A stretch of 64,000 nt of DNA. It comes from CAVPDE01 sp963707125. GTDB taxonomy: Bacteria > Desulfobacterota > DSM-4660 > Desulfatiglandales > HGW-15. The notes under the pieces are model-generated. The model was not told the origin of the DNA, searched no databases, and saw only the letters and a program-made list of their open reading frames with translations. Shown in pieces: positions 17,643-25,934 of this stretch. How positions within the stretch are numbered: the first letter of the stretch is position 1; each line of letters starts with the position of its first letter. Both the position numbers and the translations under genes were made by a program. The DNA lies in the NCBI GenBank assembly GCA_963707125.1, contig CAVPOU010000019.1:62001-126000 (forward strand), given 5' to 3'.

Positions 17643-17801
17643 TTTCCGTCTCCTTTCTCTAATCTCATTACAAGACATTTGTCCTTTACCCAATCTCTTC
17701 TTCACCCAGCGCCCGTATTCTCTCACAAACCGTGGGTCGAGAAAGACGAGCACTTCTCCAAGGTACAGAAGTTCTTCTTTGATTCGCCAATACAGATGCA
17801 T
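17616..17801 (-). CDS. Small leader ORF between cobalamin riboswitch and receptor gene
   Basis: The ATG at 17801 is preceded by an almost perfect AAAGGAGGTGATC Shine-Dalgarno sequence. The peptide begins MHLYWRIKEELLYLGEVLVF, continues through DPRFVREYGRWVKKRLGKG, and its stop lies 26 bp inside the receptor start. It is rich in aromatic and basic residues and has no clear membrane helix or known family. It could couple translation to the receptor, act as a regulatory leader peptide, or be an unknown small protein. If the receptor start is frameshifted by a missing A, the last residues given here would change. Confidence 0.55.
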   Translation of the reverse strand: MHLYWRIKEELLYLGEVLVFLDPRFVREYGRWVKKRLGKGQMSCNEIRERRRKMKKGHGFF

Positions 17802-17835
17802 GGCCCGATCACCTCCTTTCTTGCTATTCTCAAAA

Positions 17836-17876
17836 TAAAAAAATCCCCGGACCGATTAACTCGATCTGGGGATTTC
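17836..17876 (-). terminator. Rho-independent terminator below the cobalamin riboswitch
   Basis: On the minus strand AAATCCCCAGATCGAG is followed by a complementary CCGGGGATTT and then a run of seven T. It lies about 60 bp downstream of the riboswitch and upstream of the small ORF and receptor, the position expected for ligand-controlled transcription termination. Confidence 0.82.
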
Positions 17877-17929
17877 CCTTTTTTATCCTCTAGATCTACA
17901 GTAAGCCTCTGTCCTCGAAGGCTGTTGCG

Positions 17930-18122
17930 AAAAGTCTAGGCAGGTCTTCTGACTCCCTCGCCCTTTCAGCGGCCTTCCCATCCCGATAAATCAGAACAGT
18001 GGCACACAGCGGCTGAAAGAGTTCTCCTTTCCCGAAAAGAGAAAGGAGCGAGGTTACAGCGGCGGGACCGTCCCCGGTTTTAACGGGGTTCCCTATTAAG
18101 CTCCAACGGAGCACCTAAACAC
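17930..18122 (-). promoter_or_regulatory. Cobalamin (AdoCbl) riboswitch
   Basis: Read on the minus strand, the segment shows the family landmarks in order: GGTGCTCC with GGAGCTTAATAGGGAA, CGGTCCCGCCGCTGTAACC, AGCCGCTGTGTGCCACTG, GGGATGGGAAGGCC, and the B12-box AGTCAGAAGACCTGCC. Binding of adenosylcobalamin normally turns expression off. The terminator 60 bp downstream gives a transcriptional mechanism. It controls the receptor and probably the whole btuB-F-C-D-exbBD-tonB series. Confidence 0.95.
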
Positions 18123-18217
18123 ACTGGCGCGAGTTTTATTCAGAACAAAACAGAAGTCAAGAGGAAAATAGAAGCCTGTTGCAGGTTTGTAACGCATCTG
18201 AACCACCACATTTTCGA

Positions 18218-18367
18218 TCAAAGCCCTGATCGCGAATCGTCACAAGGCTCATCTTCGCTGTCGCCTCTTGAATGTTCCGGACTGGGAGCGTTCGTGCAGA
18301 AAGGTAAAGATTCTCCTTGCTTCTTCTTGGCTTTTTCTTCCGATTCTTTCTTTTCTTTGTCTTCCAT
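18218..18367 (-). CDS. Possible small charged ORF
   Basis: A 49-aa frame beginning MEDKEKKESEEKAKKKQGES, with GGGGGTGGG seven or so bases before the ATG at 18367. The composition is low-complexity (Lys/Glu then Ser/Asp), no family is recognisable, and it lies alone between the riboswitch promoter region and an unrelated repeat. It may not be a gene. Confidence 0.25.
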   Translation of the reverse strand: MEDKEKKESEEKAKKKQGESLPFCTNAPSPEHSRGDSEDEPCDDSRSGL

Positions 18368-18555
18368 CGTTCCCACCCCCTGTGTCGAATTGGCATGATA
18401 AAGCAGGATGTCTTTGAAGAGATAATGTCTCACGTCGATCTTTTGTAATTAAAACTAAATCCCCTCTCCTTTCTGTCAAGCCATCACCAGGCTTGACAGA
18501 CCCGAATCCACCGCCTAATTCCCGGAGCGTACGCGGGACGCGGGTTTCGAGCAAT

Positions 18556-18665
18556 TCCTGATCGGCAGCAAGACGTCAGATGCAAGGCGCCGAGGAGCGA
18601 CGACTGAGGCGTATGGAGCAATACGCCGCAAGGAGGAGCGAGCGAAGGCAACGCCGCAGATGATG
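18556..18665. repeat. AGGCGTAC-type hairpin repeat, copy 1
   Basis: The segment CAGATGCAAGGC..., then GAGGCGTATGGAGCAATACGCCGCAA, carries an AGGCGTAT/ATACGCC hairpin. A related arrangement with the AGGCGTAC/GTACGCC hairpin occurs at about 39.54-39.64 kb. It is noncoding and lies upstream of the ABC exporter operon. Confidence 0.65.
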
Positions 18666-18697
18666 CCTTGATGGTGAATCAGGGCAGAGGTAAGTAG

Positions 18698-18727
18698 TTG
18701 ACACGGCGTCTCATGTTCCGGTATCTC
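18698..18727 (+). promoter_or_regulatory. Possible sigma-70 promoter of the ABC exporter operon
   Basis: TTGACA at 18698-18703 is a perfect -35. A weak -10 (TATCTC at 18722-18727) follows with an 18-bp gap, 26 bp before the ATG of the first exporter gene. The weak -10 lowers confidence. Confidence 0.4.
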
Positions 18728-18753
18728 TTTTCCTCTAAGAGCGTGAATCTCTA

Positions 18754-20511
18754 ATGAAGGAATCCCTCAAGAATTTCCTCCCTCTGAAGGAATATTTTGT
18801 CCGGAACCGCTGGGTTTTGATCGCCGGTCTTCTGAGCCTTTTGGCTGTCGACTTTCTCCAGCTCCTGATCCCCATGGTCATTAGGGGAGCGATCGACAGC
18901 CTGACCCTCGGGAAGGCCACCTCCGCTGTGCTCCTGGATTCTGGAGCAATCATCATGGCCATTGCATTCGCCGTGGCGGTGCTCCGGTATGTCTGGCGGC
19001 ACTGTCTTTTCGGCCTTTCGAGAAAAATTGAAGAAGGGATTCGGAACAGGCTCTACGAGCACCTTCAAGCCCTGTCCGTGTCTTTTTATCATCGGACAAA
19101 GACAGGGGACCTCATGGCAAGGGCGATCAACGACATCAATGCCGTCCGTATGGCTACAGGCATGGGACTGGTCGCACTGACGGATGGTCTGGTTCTGGGA
19201 GTTTCCGCAATAGGCTTCATGCTCTACATCGACCCCTCCCTCACTCTGATCTCGATCCTTCCGGCTCCCATTCTGATTTACTTTACGAGGATTCTCACCC
19301 GCCGCATGTCAAGCGGTTACGAAAGAGTTCAAGCCACTTTTTCAGGCCTGACGGAACGGGCCCGTGAAGCCTTTGCGGGGGTTCGGGTTGTGAAAGCGTA
19401 CAGCCGGGAGTCCTGGACCTATGGGAAAATGAAAAATGAGGGAGAAAAGTATATCCGTGAAAACATGCATCTTGCGAGAACCATTGCAATTTTTTCACCG
19501 ATGATGGTGATCTTCAGCAATCTGGGGCTCGCGATTGTCATCTGGTTCGGGGGGCGTCTCACCATCCTAGGCCACATCACGACCGGCGATTTCGTTGCTT
19601 TTCTCAGCTACTTAAACCTCCTCATGTGGCCGATGATGGCCATAGGGTGGGTCGCCAATATGGTCCAGAGGGGCGCCGCCTCCATGCGGAGGCTGAACAG
19701 GGTCTTTGACGAATTGCCAGAGATCAAGGATGTTGGGCCGCCCCGAGATATCCCGGCCATCATGGGCAGGATAGAGTTCCGAGGGATTAGTATCACCTAT
19801 CCGGGAGGTGCAAGATCGGCAATCAAGAAGGTTCACTTTACCATAGAGTCCGGACAGACGGTTGCGCTCGTCGGCAAGGTCGGTTGCGGCAAGAGCACCC
19901 TTCTTCAAGTCATCCCCCGTCTTTTCAATGTGCCGAGAGGCACCGTTTTTATTGATGGAGTGGATATCCTGGACATCCCTCTCAAGAGCCTGAGACAAAG
20001 CATTGGGTTCGTGACGCAGGAGGTGATCATCTTCTCGGACACCATCCGAAACAATGTCCTATTCGGCAGGGAGGGCTTTTCAGAGGAAGCCATCGTGAAA
20101 GCTTTGAAGACCGCCGAAATCTATGAAGAGATCATGGCGCTCGAAAAAGGCCTTGATTCTTTGCTTGGTGAACGGGGCATCACTCTTTCGGGTGGACAGA
20201 GGCAGAGATTGAGCATCGCCAGGGCGATTCTTACGGATCCTCCCATATTGATTATGGATGATGCCCTGTCCATGGTGGACACCCGCACGGAAGAGCGCAT
20301 TCTGAATCAGATCCTCGAGTTGAGAAAGGGGAAGACCAATCTCATCGTCTCTCACAGGATCTCAACGATCAGCAGAGCAGAAGTGATTGGAGTTCTGGTC
20401 GATGGAGAGCTCTCTGAAACGGGAGAGCACCAGGCGCTCCTTCAGAAAGGGAAAGAGTACGCAAAGCTCTACGAAAGACAGCGGCTGGAGCAAGAACTTG
20501 AAGTTCAATAA
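18754..20511 (+). CDS. ABC exporter half-transporter, degenerate-Walker-B subunit
   Basis: A 585-aa protein with six membrane helices (about 15-300) fused to an ATPase domain. Walker A is GKVGCGKST (about 374-382) and the signature LSGGQRQR is canonical. Walker B reads ILIMDDALSMVD (about 498), with Asp where the catalytic Glu normally stands. The second exporter gene has the reverse pattern, so together they form an asymmetric heterodimer of the TM287/288 or BmrCD type (known family behaviour). Substrate unknown: lipids, drugs or peptides are all possible. Confidence 0.93.
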   Translation: MKESLKNFLPLKEYFVRNRWVLIAGLLSLLAVDFLQLLIPMVIRGAIDSLTLGKATSAVLLDSGAIIMAIAFAVAVLRYVWRHCLFGLSRKIEEGIRNRLYEHLQALSVSFYHRTKTGDLMARAINDINAVRMATGMGLVALTDGLVLGVSAIGFMLYIDPSLTLISILPAPILIYFTRILTRRMSSGYERVQATFSGLTERAREAFAGVRVVKAYSRESWTYGKMKNEGEKYIRENMHLARTIAIFSPMMVIFSNLGLAIVIWFGGRLTILGHITTGDFVAFLSYLNLLMWPMMAIGWVANMVQRGAASMRRLNRVFDELPEIKDVGPPRDIPAIMGRIEFRGISITYPGGARSAIKKVHFTIESGQTVALVGKVGCGKSTLLQVIPRLFNVPRGTVFIDGVDILDIPLKSLRQSIGFVTQEVIIFSDTIRNNVLFGREGFSEEAIVKALKTAEIYEEIMALEKGLDSLLGERGITLSGGQRQRLSIARAILTDPPILIMDDALSMVDTRTEERILNQILELRKGKTNLIVSHRISTISRAEVIGVLVDGELSETGEHQALLQKGKEYAKLYERQRLEQELEVQ

Positions 20512-20607
20512 ACTCAAAATTCGGATTTCGGATTTGTCCGGGATTCACCCAAGTGATCTCAGGGCGTCGTACAAGCAGAGAGGCTCTATGCCAGTGGTGA
20601 GCTACTC

Positions 20608-22710
20608 ATGATCGGCGAATACGGCTACATGGAGGAAGGCAAGCTGGGAAAGCCTTATGATCTGAGTTTAATGAGGCGATTGTCCCACTATGCCTATCCT
20701 TACAAAAAGGTCATTCTCTTTGCTCTGCTTCTCACCATGCTGATCACGCTCATGGATCTGGCTCTTCCTTATCTAATAAAGATAGCGATCGACCGGTATA
20801 TCCTGGCCACCTGGTACCGGGTGAACCTGGCTGATCTGGAGCAACCGGTCAGAAAGGAAATCACGGAAGCCCTGGGGCAGACCTTACTGGAAAGCAAGGA
20901 CGGTTCGCATGCTTTTGTCTCCCATGAAAACCTGAAGAAACTCGATCCGGCGCTTCTGCGCAAATTCAGGAGCACCGGCATCATCGCAGAAAGGGGCTAC
21001 TACAGAGTTCCTTCTCACCTTGAAGGGAATCTTTCTAAAGACGAGAAGGACGCCTTTTCTCTTCAGGACGGGTCCTGGATGGTTCCCTTTGAGAGTGTGA
21101 ACGCCCTGAAACCGGGAGAGATCCTGAAGGTCAGAGCAAAAGACATGGAAGGGCTCGGTGCCGTGGGGTTGGTCCTCCTGGCCTTCCTGATCGTCTCGTT
21201 CTGGCTCGGCTATGGGGAATCGTATCTCCTGGAGCTCATCGGTCAGAAGATCATGCAGGACATCCGCCTCGAGCTTTTCGAAAAAATGCAGTCCCAAGCT
21301 CTTAGCTTCTTTGATCGCCACCCGGTGGGGCTGCTCGTCACACGGGTGACCAATGATATCGAAAACCTGAACGAAATGTTCAAATCGGTGATGATCACCG
21401 TATTCAAGGATATCTTCATCCTGATAGGCATCCTTGTCGTGCTTCTCTATCTGAACTGGAAACTGGCCCTGGTCTGCTTTGCCCTTCTCCCCTTTATCTT
21501 CGGCTTAACGCTCCTGTTCAGCTCCATGGCGCGGGAAGCGTTCAGAGAGCTTCGCGCCAAGGTGGCCAAGCTCAATGCGTTCCTCCAGGAGAGGATCACG
21601 GGGATGAGGATCGTCCAGCTGTTCGCCACAGAGGAATTCCAGAAGAGGAGTTTTGCCGAAATCAACCACGAGAACTATGTCGCCGGCATGAAGCAGATCC
21701 GGGTGTTTGCCGTTTTCATGCCCGTGATGGATCTCTTTTCATCGTTCGCGGTAGCTCTCCTCATCTGGGTCGGGGGAGGGAAAGTGATCGGCGAACAGCT
21801 GTCCCTCGGGTCTCTTGTTGCTTTCATCGGCTACATCCAGATGTTTTTCCGGCCCATACGGGACATTGCCGAGAAGTACAACATCATGCAGTCGGCCATG
21901 GCCTCCACGGAGCGGATTGTCGAGTTCCTCGATCACAAGGAGGAGATCCCCGAGCCAGAGCACCCCGTGAAACCGGAGCGCGTCCTGGGACATCTCCAGT
22001 TCGATCAGGTGACTTTCGGTTACCGGAAAGAGGTGCCCGTTCTCCGGGATGTCAGTTTTGAAGTAAAGCCTGGGGAGATGGTGGCGATTGTCGGGGCTAC
22101 GGGGGCTGGAAAAACCACCGTGGTCAATCTCATAGAACGGTTTTATGACCCGCTTCAGGGAAGTGTTTTGCTAGACGGCCTGGACCTGCGCCGGTGGCCC
22201 AAGCAGGAGCTTCAACGAAACATCGGCCTTGTGATGCAGGATGTGTTCATCTTCTCAGGAAGACTTGCGGACAATATCCTGCTCGGAGAGGATCAAGCAG
22301 CACCGGGCGCACTGGAGCAAGCCATCACTCAGGCGAATGCCCGCTCATTCATTGAGAGACTCCCGAAAGGTATTGAGCAGGAGATCGGAGAGGAGGGATC
22401 GAACCTTTCCGCAGGAGAACGACAGCTTCTCTCCTTTGCAAGAGCCCTGGCCTATGACCCGAAAGTGCTGATTCTTGACGAGGCCACATCCAGTGTCGAT
22501 CCTGAAACAGAGCGTCTGATCCAGGAAGCGATTCTCACCATGACCAGAAAGAGGACAACTCTGGTCGTCGCTCACAGGCTTTCCACGATCCGAAGGGCGG
22601 ATCGAATCCTTGTGATGCACCACGGCAGGATCAGGGAGCAGGGGACCCACGAAGAACTCATGGCCCTCAAAGGGGTGTACTACAAACTCAACAGGTTCCG
22701 CGAGGTATAA
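20608..22710 (+). CDS. ABC exporter half-transporter, partner subunit with large periplasmic insertion
   Basis: A 700-aa half-transporter. Between the first and second membrane helices lies an insertion of about 120 residues (about 65-185), which makes it longer than a typical MsbA-like protein. Walker A is GATGAGKTT (about 496-504) and Walker B LILDEATSSVD keeps the catalytic Glu. The signature is LSAGERQL instead of LSGGQ. Together with the Asp-type Walker B of its neighbour, this leaves one competent and one degenerate ATP site. A remnant of the TTCGGATT repeat sits in the 96-bp gap upstream. The start is the ATG at 20608. Confidence 0.93.
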   Translation: MIGEYGYMEEGKLGKPYDLSLMRRLSHYAYPYKKVILFALLLTMLITLMDLALPYLIKIAIDRYILATWYRVNLADLEQPVRKEITEALGQTLLESKDGSHAFVSHENLKKLDPALLRKFRSTGIIAERGYYRVPSHLEGNLSKDEKDAFSLQDGSWMVPFESVNALKPGEILKVRAKDMEGLGAVGLVLLAFLIVSFWLGYGESYLLELIGQKIMQDIRLELFEKMQSQALSFFDRHPVGLLVTRVTNDIENLNEMFKSVMITVFKDIFILIGILVVLLYLNWKLALVCFALLPFIFGLTLLFSSMAREAFRELRAKVAKLNAFLQERITGMRIVQLFATEEFQKRSFAEINHENYVAGMKQIRVFAVFMPVMDLFSSFAVALLIWVGGGKVIGEQLSLGSLVAFIGYIQMFFRPIRDIAEKYNIMQSAMASTERIVEFLDHKEEIPEPEHPVKPERVLGHLQFDQVTFGYRKEVPVLRDVSFEVKPGEMVAIVGATGAGKTTVVNLIERFYDPLQGSVLLDGLDLRRWPKQELQRNIGLVMQDVFIFSGRLADNILLGEDQAAPGALEQAITQANARSFIERLPKGIEQEIGEEGSNLSAGERQLLSFARALAYDPKVLILDEATSSVDPETERLIQEAILTMTRKRTTLVVAHRLSTIRRADRILVMHHGRIREQGTHEELMALKGVYYKLNRFREV

Positions 22711-22810
22711 CCAATTCGGTTTAGAGAGACGTCTTAAGAGGATTGCATCACGTGACGGTGAGGGAGCCCGCTCCGCTACCGGGCCAATCAGTTCCAGGGC
22801 GCCTTCCGTT

Positions 22811-24088
22811 TCAGCGACCCAGGAGAAGTTTGGGTAAAAATGTGCTCAGCCAGGGTAGATAGGTCACGATCGCCAGCACCACCAAAGACACCAGGAATGG
22901 AGGCCAGATGGCCTTGCTCAGGCGTTGGAGCGATATGTTGGCCGTGCCGCAGACCGCAAAGAGCACGGCGCCCACCGGCGGCGTGATCAGGCCCAGGACG
23001 AGGTTCAGGCAGATGACGATGCCCATGTGGATCGGGTCGATGCCGACGGCTGCTGCGATGGGGGCCAGCACCGGGGTCACGATGACCAGCGCGGGGGCGG
23101 TCTCCATGGGGATGCCCAAAAGGAGGAGAAAGATGTTGACCAGGAGCAGGATCATGTAAGGCGAGGTGGTCACGGTCGACATCCACTCGATCAGACGCTG
23201 GGGGATCTGGTCCACCGCGACAAACCAGGCGAAGGGCTCCGACATGGCGATGAGCAGCATCACCATGCCCGATTCCAGGCCGGAGGCGAGAAGCACTTTG
23301 GGCAGACTCTTGATCGTCAGCTTGCGGTAGTAAAACGCCCCCATGATGGCCGCATACAACACCGTGACGCCGGCCGCCTCGGTGGGCGTGAACATGCCGC
23401 TCAGAATACCGCCCATGATCAGCACCGGCATGAACAGGGCCGGCAGCGCCTTCCAGGCGGCAACCAGGACCTCTTTGCCGGGCGTTTTCGGGTCGCGCGG
23501 ATAGTCACGTTTGCTGGCGACGACATACATGTAGATCATCAGGGCCCCCGCCAGCACGATGCCGGGCAGCACTCCGCCCAGAAAAAGCCCGGCAATCGAA
23601 ACGTTGGCCCCAACGCCGTAGATGATGAACGGGATGCTGGGCGGGATGAGAGGCCCCAAGCAGGCTGCGGTGCCGGTCAGGGCTGCTGCCGTGCCTTCAT
23701 CGTAGCCGGCTTTCTTCATGGCTGGAATCATGACCACGCCGATAGCCACCGCTGTGGCGACCGCCGCTCCGGAGATCGCCGCGAAGATGGCGCAGGCAAG
23801 GATCGTGGCATGTCCCAAACCGCCGCGGATGTGCCCCAGCAGCAGGCGAGCGAATTTCACCAAGTCCGGCGTGAGACCGCCTTCGTTCATGAGGTTTCCG
23901 GCCAGCATGAAAAGCGGGATCGCCAGGAGTGGGAAGGTCGCCAGGCCGCCAAAGACGGTTTGAATCAGGGTGGTGATCGGCACGGTGCCGCCGACCAGGG
24001 CATAGACGAGGGAGCAGCCGCCCAGGGCCACCGTGATCGGAGCGGAGACGCACAGCAGGATGATGAATGCGCCTACGAAAATGATCAT
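22811..24088 (-). CDS. dctM: TRAP transporter large permease DctM
   Basis: A 425-aa polytopic protein with about twelve helices: MIIFVGAFIILLCVSAPITVALGG at the start, the conserved GAAVATAVAIGVVMIPAMKKAGYD, GLITPPVGAVLFAVCG, and a hydrophobic C-terminus. The ATG at 24088 overlaps the stop of the small permease gene as ATGA; the open frame upstream of it is only a shadow of dctQ. It forms the sodium- or proton-driven TRAP channel with DctQ and receives substrate from DctP. Confidence 0.95.
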   Translation of the reverse strand: MIIFVGAFIILLCVSAPITVALGGCSLVYALVGGTVPITTLIQTVFGGLATFPLLAIPLFMLAGNLMNEGGLTPDLVKFARLLLGHIRGGLGHATILACAIFAAISGAAVATAVAIGVVMIPAMKKAGYDEGTAAALTGTAACLGPLIPPSIPFIIYGVGANVSIAGLFLGGVLPGIVLAGALMIYMYVVASKRDYPRDPKTPGKEVLVAAWKALPALFMPVLIMGGILSGMFTPTEAAGVTVLYAAIMGAFYYRKLTIKSLPKVLLASGLESGMVMLLIAMSEPFAWFVAVDQIPQRLIEWMSTVTTSPYMILLLVNIFLLLLGIPMETAPALVIVTPVLAPIAAAVGIDPIHMGIVICLNLVLGLITPPVGAVLFAVCGTANISLQRLSKAIWPPFLVSLVVLAIVTYLPWLSTFLPKLLLGR

Positions 24089-24576
24089 TGGCCCTCTCTT
24101 TTCCCACTCAGGCCGAGGAAAAGCAGGAATTCCTCCAGCGTAAGGAAGAACATGATGAAAAAGCCGGTCGGCAGCGCGGCATAGGGTACGCTCATCACCA
24201 GTTCCATGGCCGGCGAGAACTGTTTGGCGTTGTAGAGGGTCTGGAACAGGCCATAATAGGTCATGGCTCCGAAAAAGAAGAGGGTGAACAAATAGGCGAC
24301 CAGTTTGAGGCCCTTGGCCACGGCCGGCGGGACCGAATCCACCACCGAGGTCAGGTTGACCTGGTAGCCCTTTTTCAGGCCCACGGCGCCTCCCAGCATC
24401 GACGCCCATGCCAGGGAGTAGGTGGACACCTCGCCGGACCAGATGCTCATCTTCTGGAACAAGTAGCGGCCGATCACCTCGTAGGGGATGACGATGGCGA
24501 TGATGGCCATGAACAGGATCGTCCCCCAGCTTCCCACCTTCACCAGGTATTCGTTGAACCTTTGTAAGGCGCGCAT
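24085..24576 (-). CDS. dctQ: TRAP transporter small permease DctQ
   Basis: A 163-aa protein with four membrane helices and the DctQ pattern VIGRYLFQKMSIWSGEVSTYSLAWASMLGGAVGL shortened to EVSTYSLAWASMLGGA in its core. It overlaps dctM by four bases. A strong hairpin lies between dctP and this gene, so it may be expressed less than dctP. Confidence 0.93.
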   Translation of the reverse strand: MRALQRFNEYLVKVGSWGTILFMAIIAIVIPYEVIGRYLFQKMSIWSGEVSTYSLAWASMLGGAVGLKKGYQVNLTSVVDSVPPAVAKGLKLVAYLFTLFFFGAMTYYGLFQTLYNAKQFSPAMELVMSVPYAALPTGFFIMFFLTLEEFLLFLGLSGKREGQ

Positions 24577-24600
24577 GCCCCTGCTCCCGCGGACAAGAAG

Positions 24601-24634
24601 AGGGCGCCCTTGCCAAGACCGCGAAGGGCGCCCT
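24601..24634 (-). terminator. Intercistronic hairpin between dctP and dctQ
   Basis: Arms AGGGCGCCCTT (24601-24611) and AAGGGCGCCCT (24624-24634) are perfectly complementary over 11 bp; on the minus strand CTTCTT follows. Such a partial terminator after the abundant binding-protein gene would lower expression of the permease genes. Confidence 0.7.
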
Positions 24635-24645
24635 TTCCCGGAGGA

Positions 24646-25632
24646 TTACTTCGCGTTCATGATGGCTTCGATTTCAGCCTTTGGGAACTGGCTGCTGAAT
24701 TGGTCGTAGACCGGCGCCATGGCTTTCTTGAAACTCTGACGGTCCACGTCGCGCACCACGGTGACCCCGGTTTTGGCCATGTCCTGCAGCTTGTTCTCTT
24801 CGGCGTCGCGGTTGACCTTGCGCTGGAACTTGGCCACTTCCATGCCGGTCTTCAAGAACAGCTCCCGGTCCTCCTTGGGCATGGCATCGAAGATTTTCTT
24901 GCTCATGAGGAAGGGGGACGGGGAGTAGACATGAGCGGTAAGGGAGAAGTTCTTCTGCCCTGCGTCCCACAGCTTGGAGCTGTAGAAGACGGCAATCGGG
25001 TTTTCCTGGCCGTCGATGACATTCTGCTGCAAGGCCGTGAAGACCTCGCCCCAGGCCATGGGGGTGGGGTTGAGCCCGGCACTCTTCCAGGCCGCCAGAT
25101 GCACCTTGTTTTCCATGGTGCGGATTTTGAGCCCCTTGCCGTCCTCAACATTCTTGACCCGACGCTTGGCGTTGGTCAGGTGGCGGAACCCGTTTTCCCA
25201 GAAAGCCAACCCCTTGATGTCGGCCTTTTCGAAGTCATCGAGCAGCTTGCGGCCGATGGGGCCGTCCATGACCAGATCCACATGGGCGAAATCGCGGAAC
25301 AGGAAAGGGAAGTCCAGAATATTGATGGACGGGCTGAAGCCGCCGAGGGGACCGGTGGAAGTCACGAGCAGATCGATCGCACCCTGCTGAAGTCCCTCGC
25401 ACATCTCGCGCTCGCCTTTGCCAAGCTGGCCGCTGGGATAAAGCTTGACCTCGATGCGGCTGTTGGTCCGCTCCTTGATGAGATCCGCAAACTTCTGAGC
25501 GCCAATCATGTAAGGATGGTCCAGGGCCAGGGCAGATGCCAGCTTCATCGTGGCCTTGAACTGGGCCGCCGCCGGCCCGGCCAACGCCAACAGCATCAGC
25601 ACTGTAAAACCTAACACGATAACTCTTTTCAT
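24646..25632 (-). CDS. dctP: TRAP transporter solute-binding protein DctP
   Basis: A 328-aa periplasmic protein with signal peptide MKRVIVLGFTVLMLLALAG...AAAQ. The DctP hallmarks are present: FADLIKERTNSRIEVKLYPSGQLG near residue 60 and the specificity region around LKIRTMENKVHLAAWKSAGL with the Arg that binds carboxylates. The start at 25632 has CAAGGAGG eight bases upstream. Being next to larA, a 2-hydroxy-acid such as lactate is a plausible ligand; this is inference. Confidence 0.95.
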   Translation of the reverse strand: MKRVIVLGFTVLMLLALAGPAAAQFKATMKLASALALDHPYMIGAQKFADLIKERTNSRIEVKLYPSGQLGKGEREMCEGLQQGAIDLLVTSTGPLGGFSPSINILDFPFLFRDFAHVDLVMDGPIGRKLLDDFEKADIKGLAFWENGFRHLTNAKRRVKNVEDGKGLKIRTMENKVHLAAWKSAGLNPTPMAWGEVFTALQQNVIDGQENPIAVFYSSKLWDAGQKNFSLTAHVYSPSPFLMSKKIFDAMPKEDRELFLKTGMEVAKFQRKVNRDAEENKLQDMAKTGVTVVRDVDRQSFKKAMAPVYDQFSSQFPKAEIEAIMNAK

Positions 25633-25934
25633 TTTGATTCCTCCTTGCGACTGAGTGAGTGGATGCAAAGACGCTGTTGTTTGTTATTACCTCTATCTTG
25701 CACCGAGGGGTGAATAAGAAATAGAAAACCATTACGACGGGGGGCCACCTTGGATAGGAACCCTTCTCTCTCCGCCGTGGCCAAAATGCGCTGCACCGAG
25801 CTCTTGGGGTATCCCAACGACGAGGCCATGTCCTCCGCGCTCCGCACAGGGTACTGCGGGGAAAACAGCTTGAGCAGGCGCAGCGTCTTCACCACCGACT
25901 TAATCCCGATTCCCGGTTTGGAGTCGTCAGACAT
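25629..25934 (-). pseudogene. Truncated IclR-family regulator (DNA-binding part only)
   Basis: A 101-aa frame that starts as a good IclR protein: GIKSVVKTLRLLKLF, EDMASSLGYPKSSVQRILATAEREGFL (winged helix-turn-helix, about 8-70). It then loses family character at PRRNGFLFLIHPSVQDRG and ends at the dctP start. The effector-binding domain of about 170 residues is absent from either strand here. It overlaps larA by eight bases. Either a remnant left by a deletion that joined the regulator to dctP, or a very short DNA-binding protein; the former seems more likely. Confidence 0.75.

Noticed and set aside
24088..24616. N-terminal extension of dctM by about 176 residues
   Set aside because: The extension is the shadow of dctQ in another frame; DctM proteins start with the MIIFVG-type helix at 24088.
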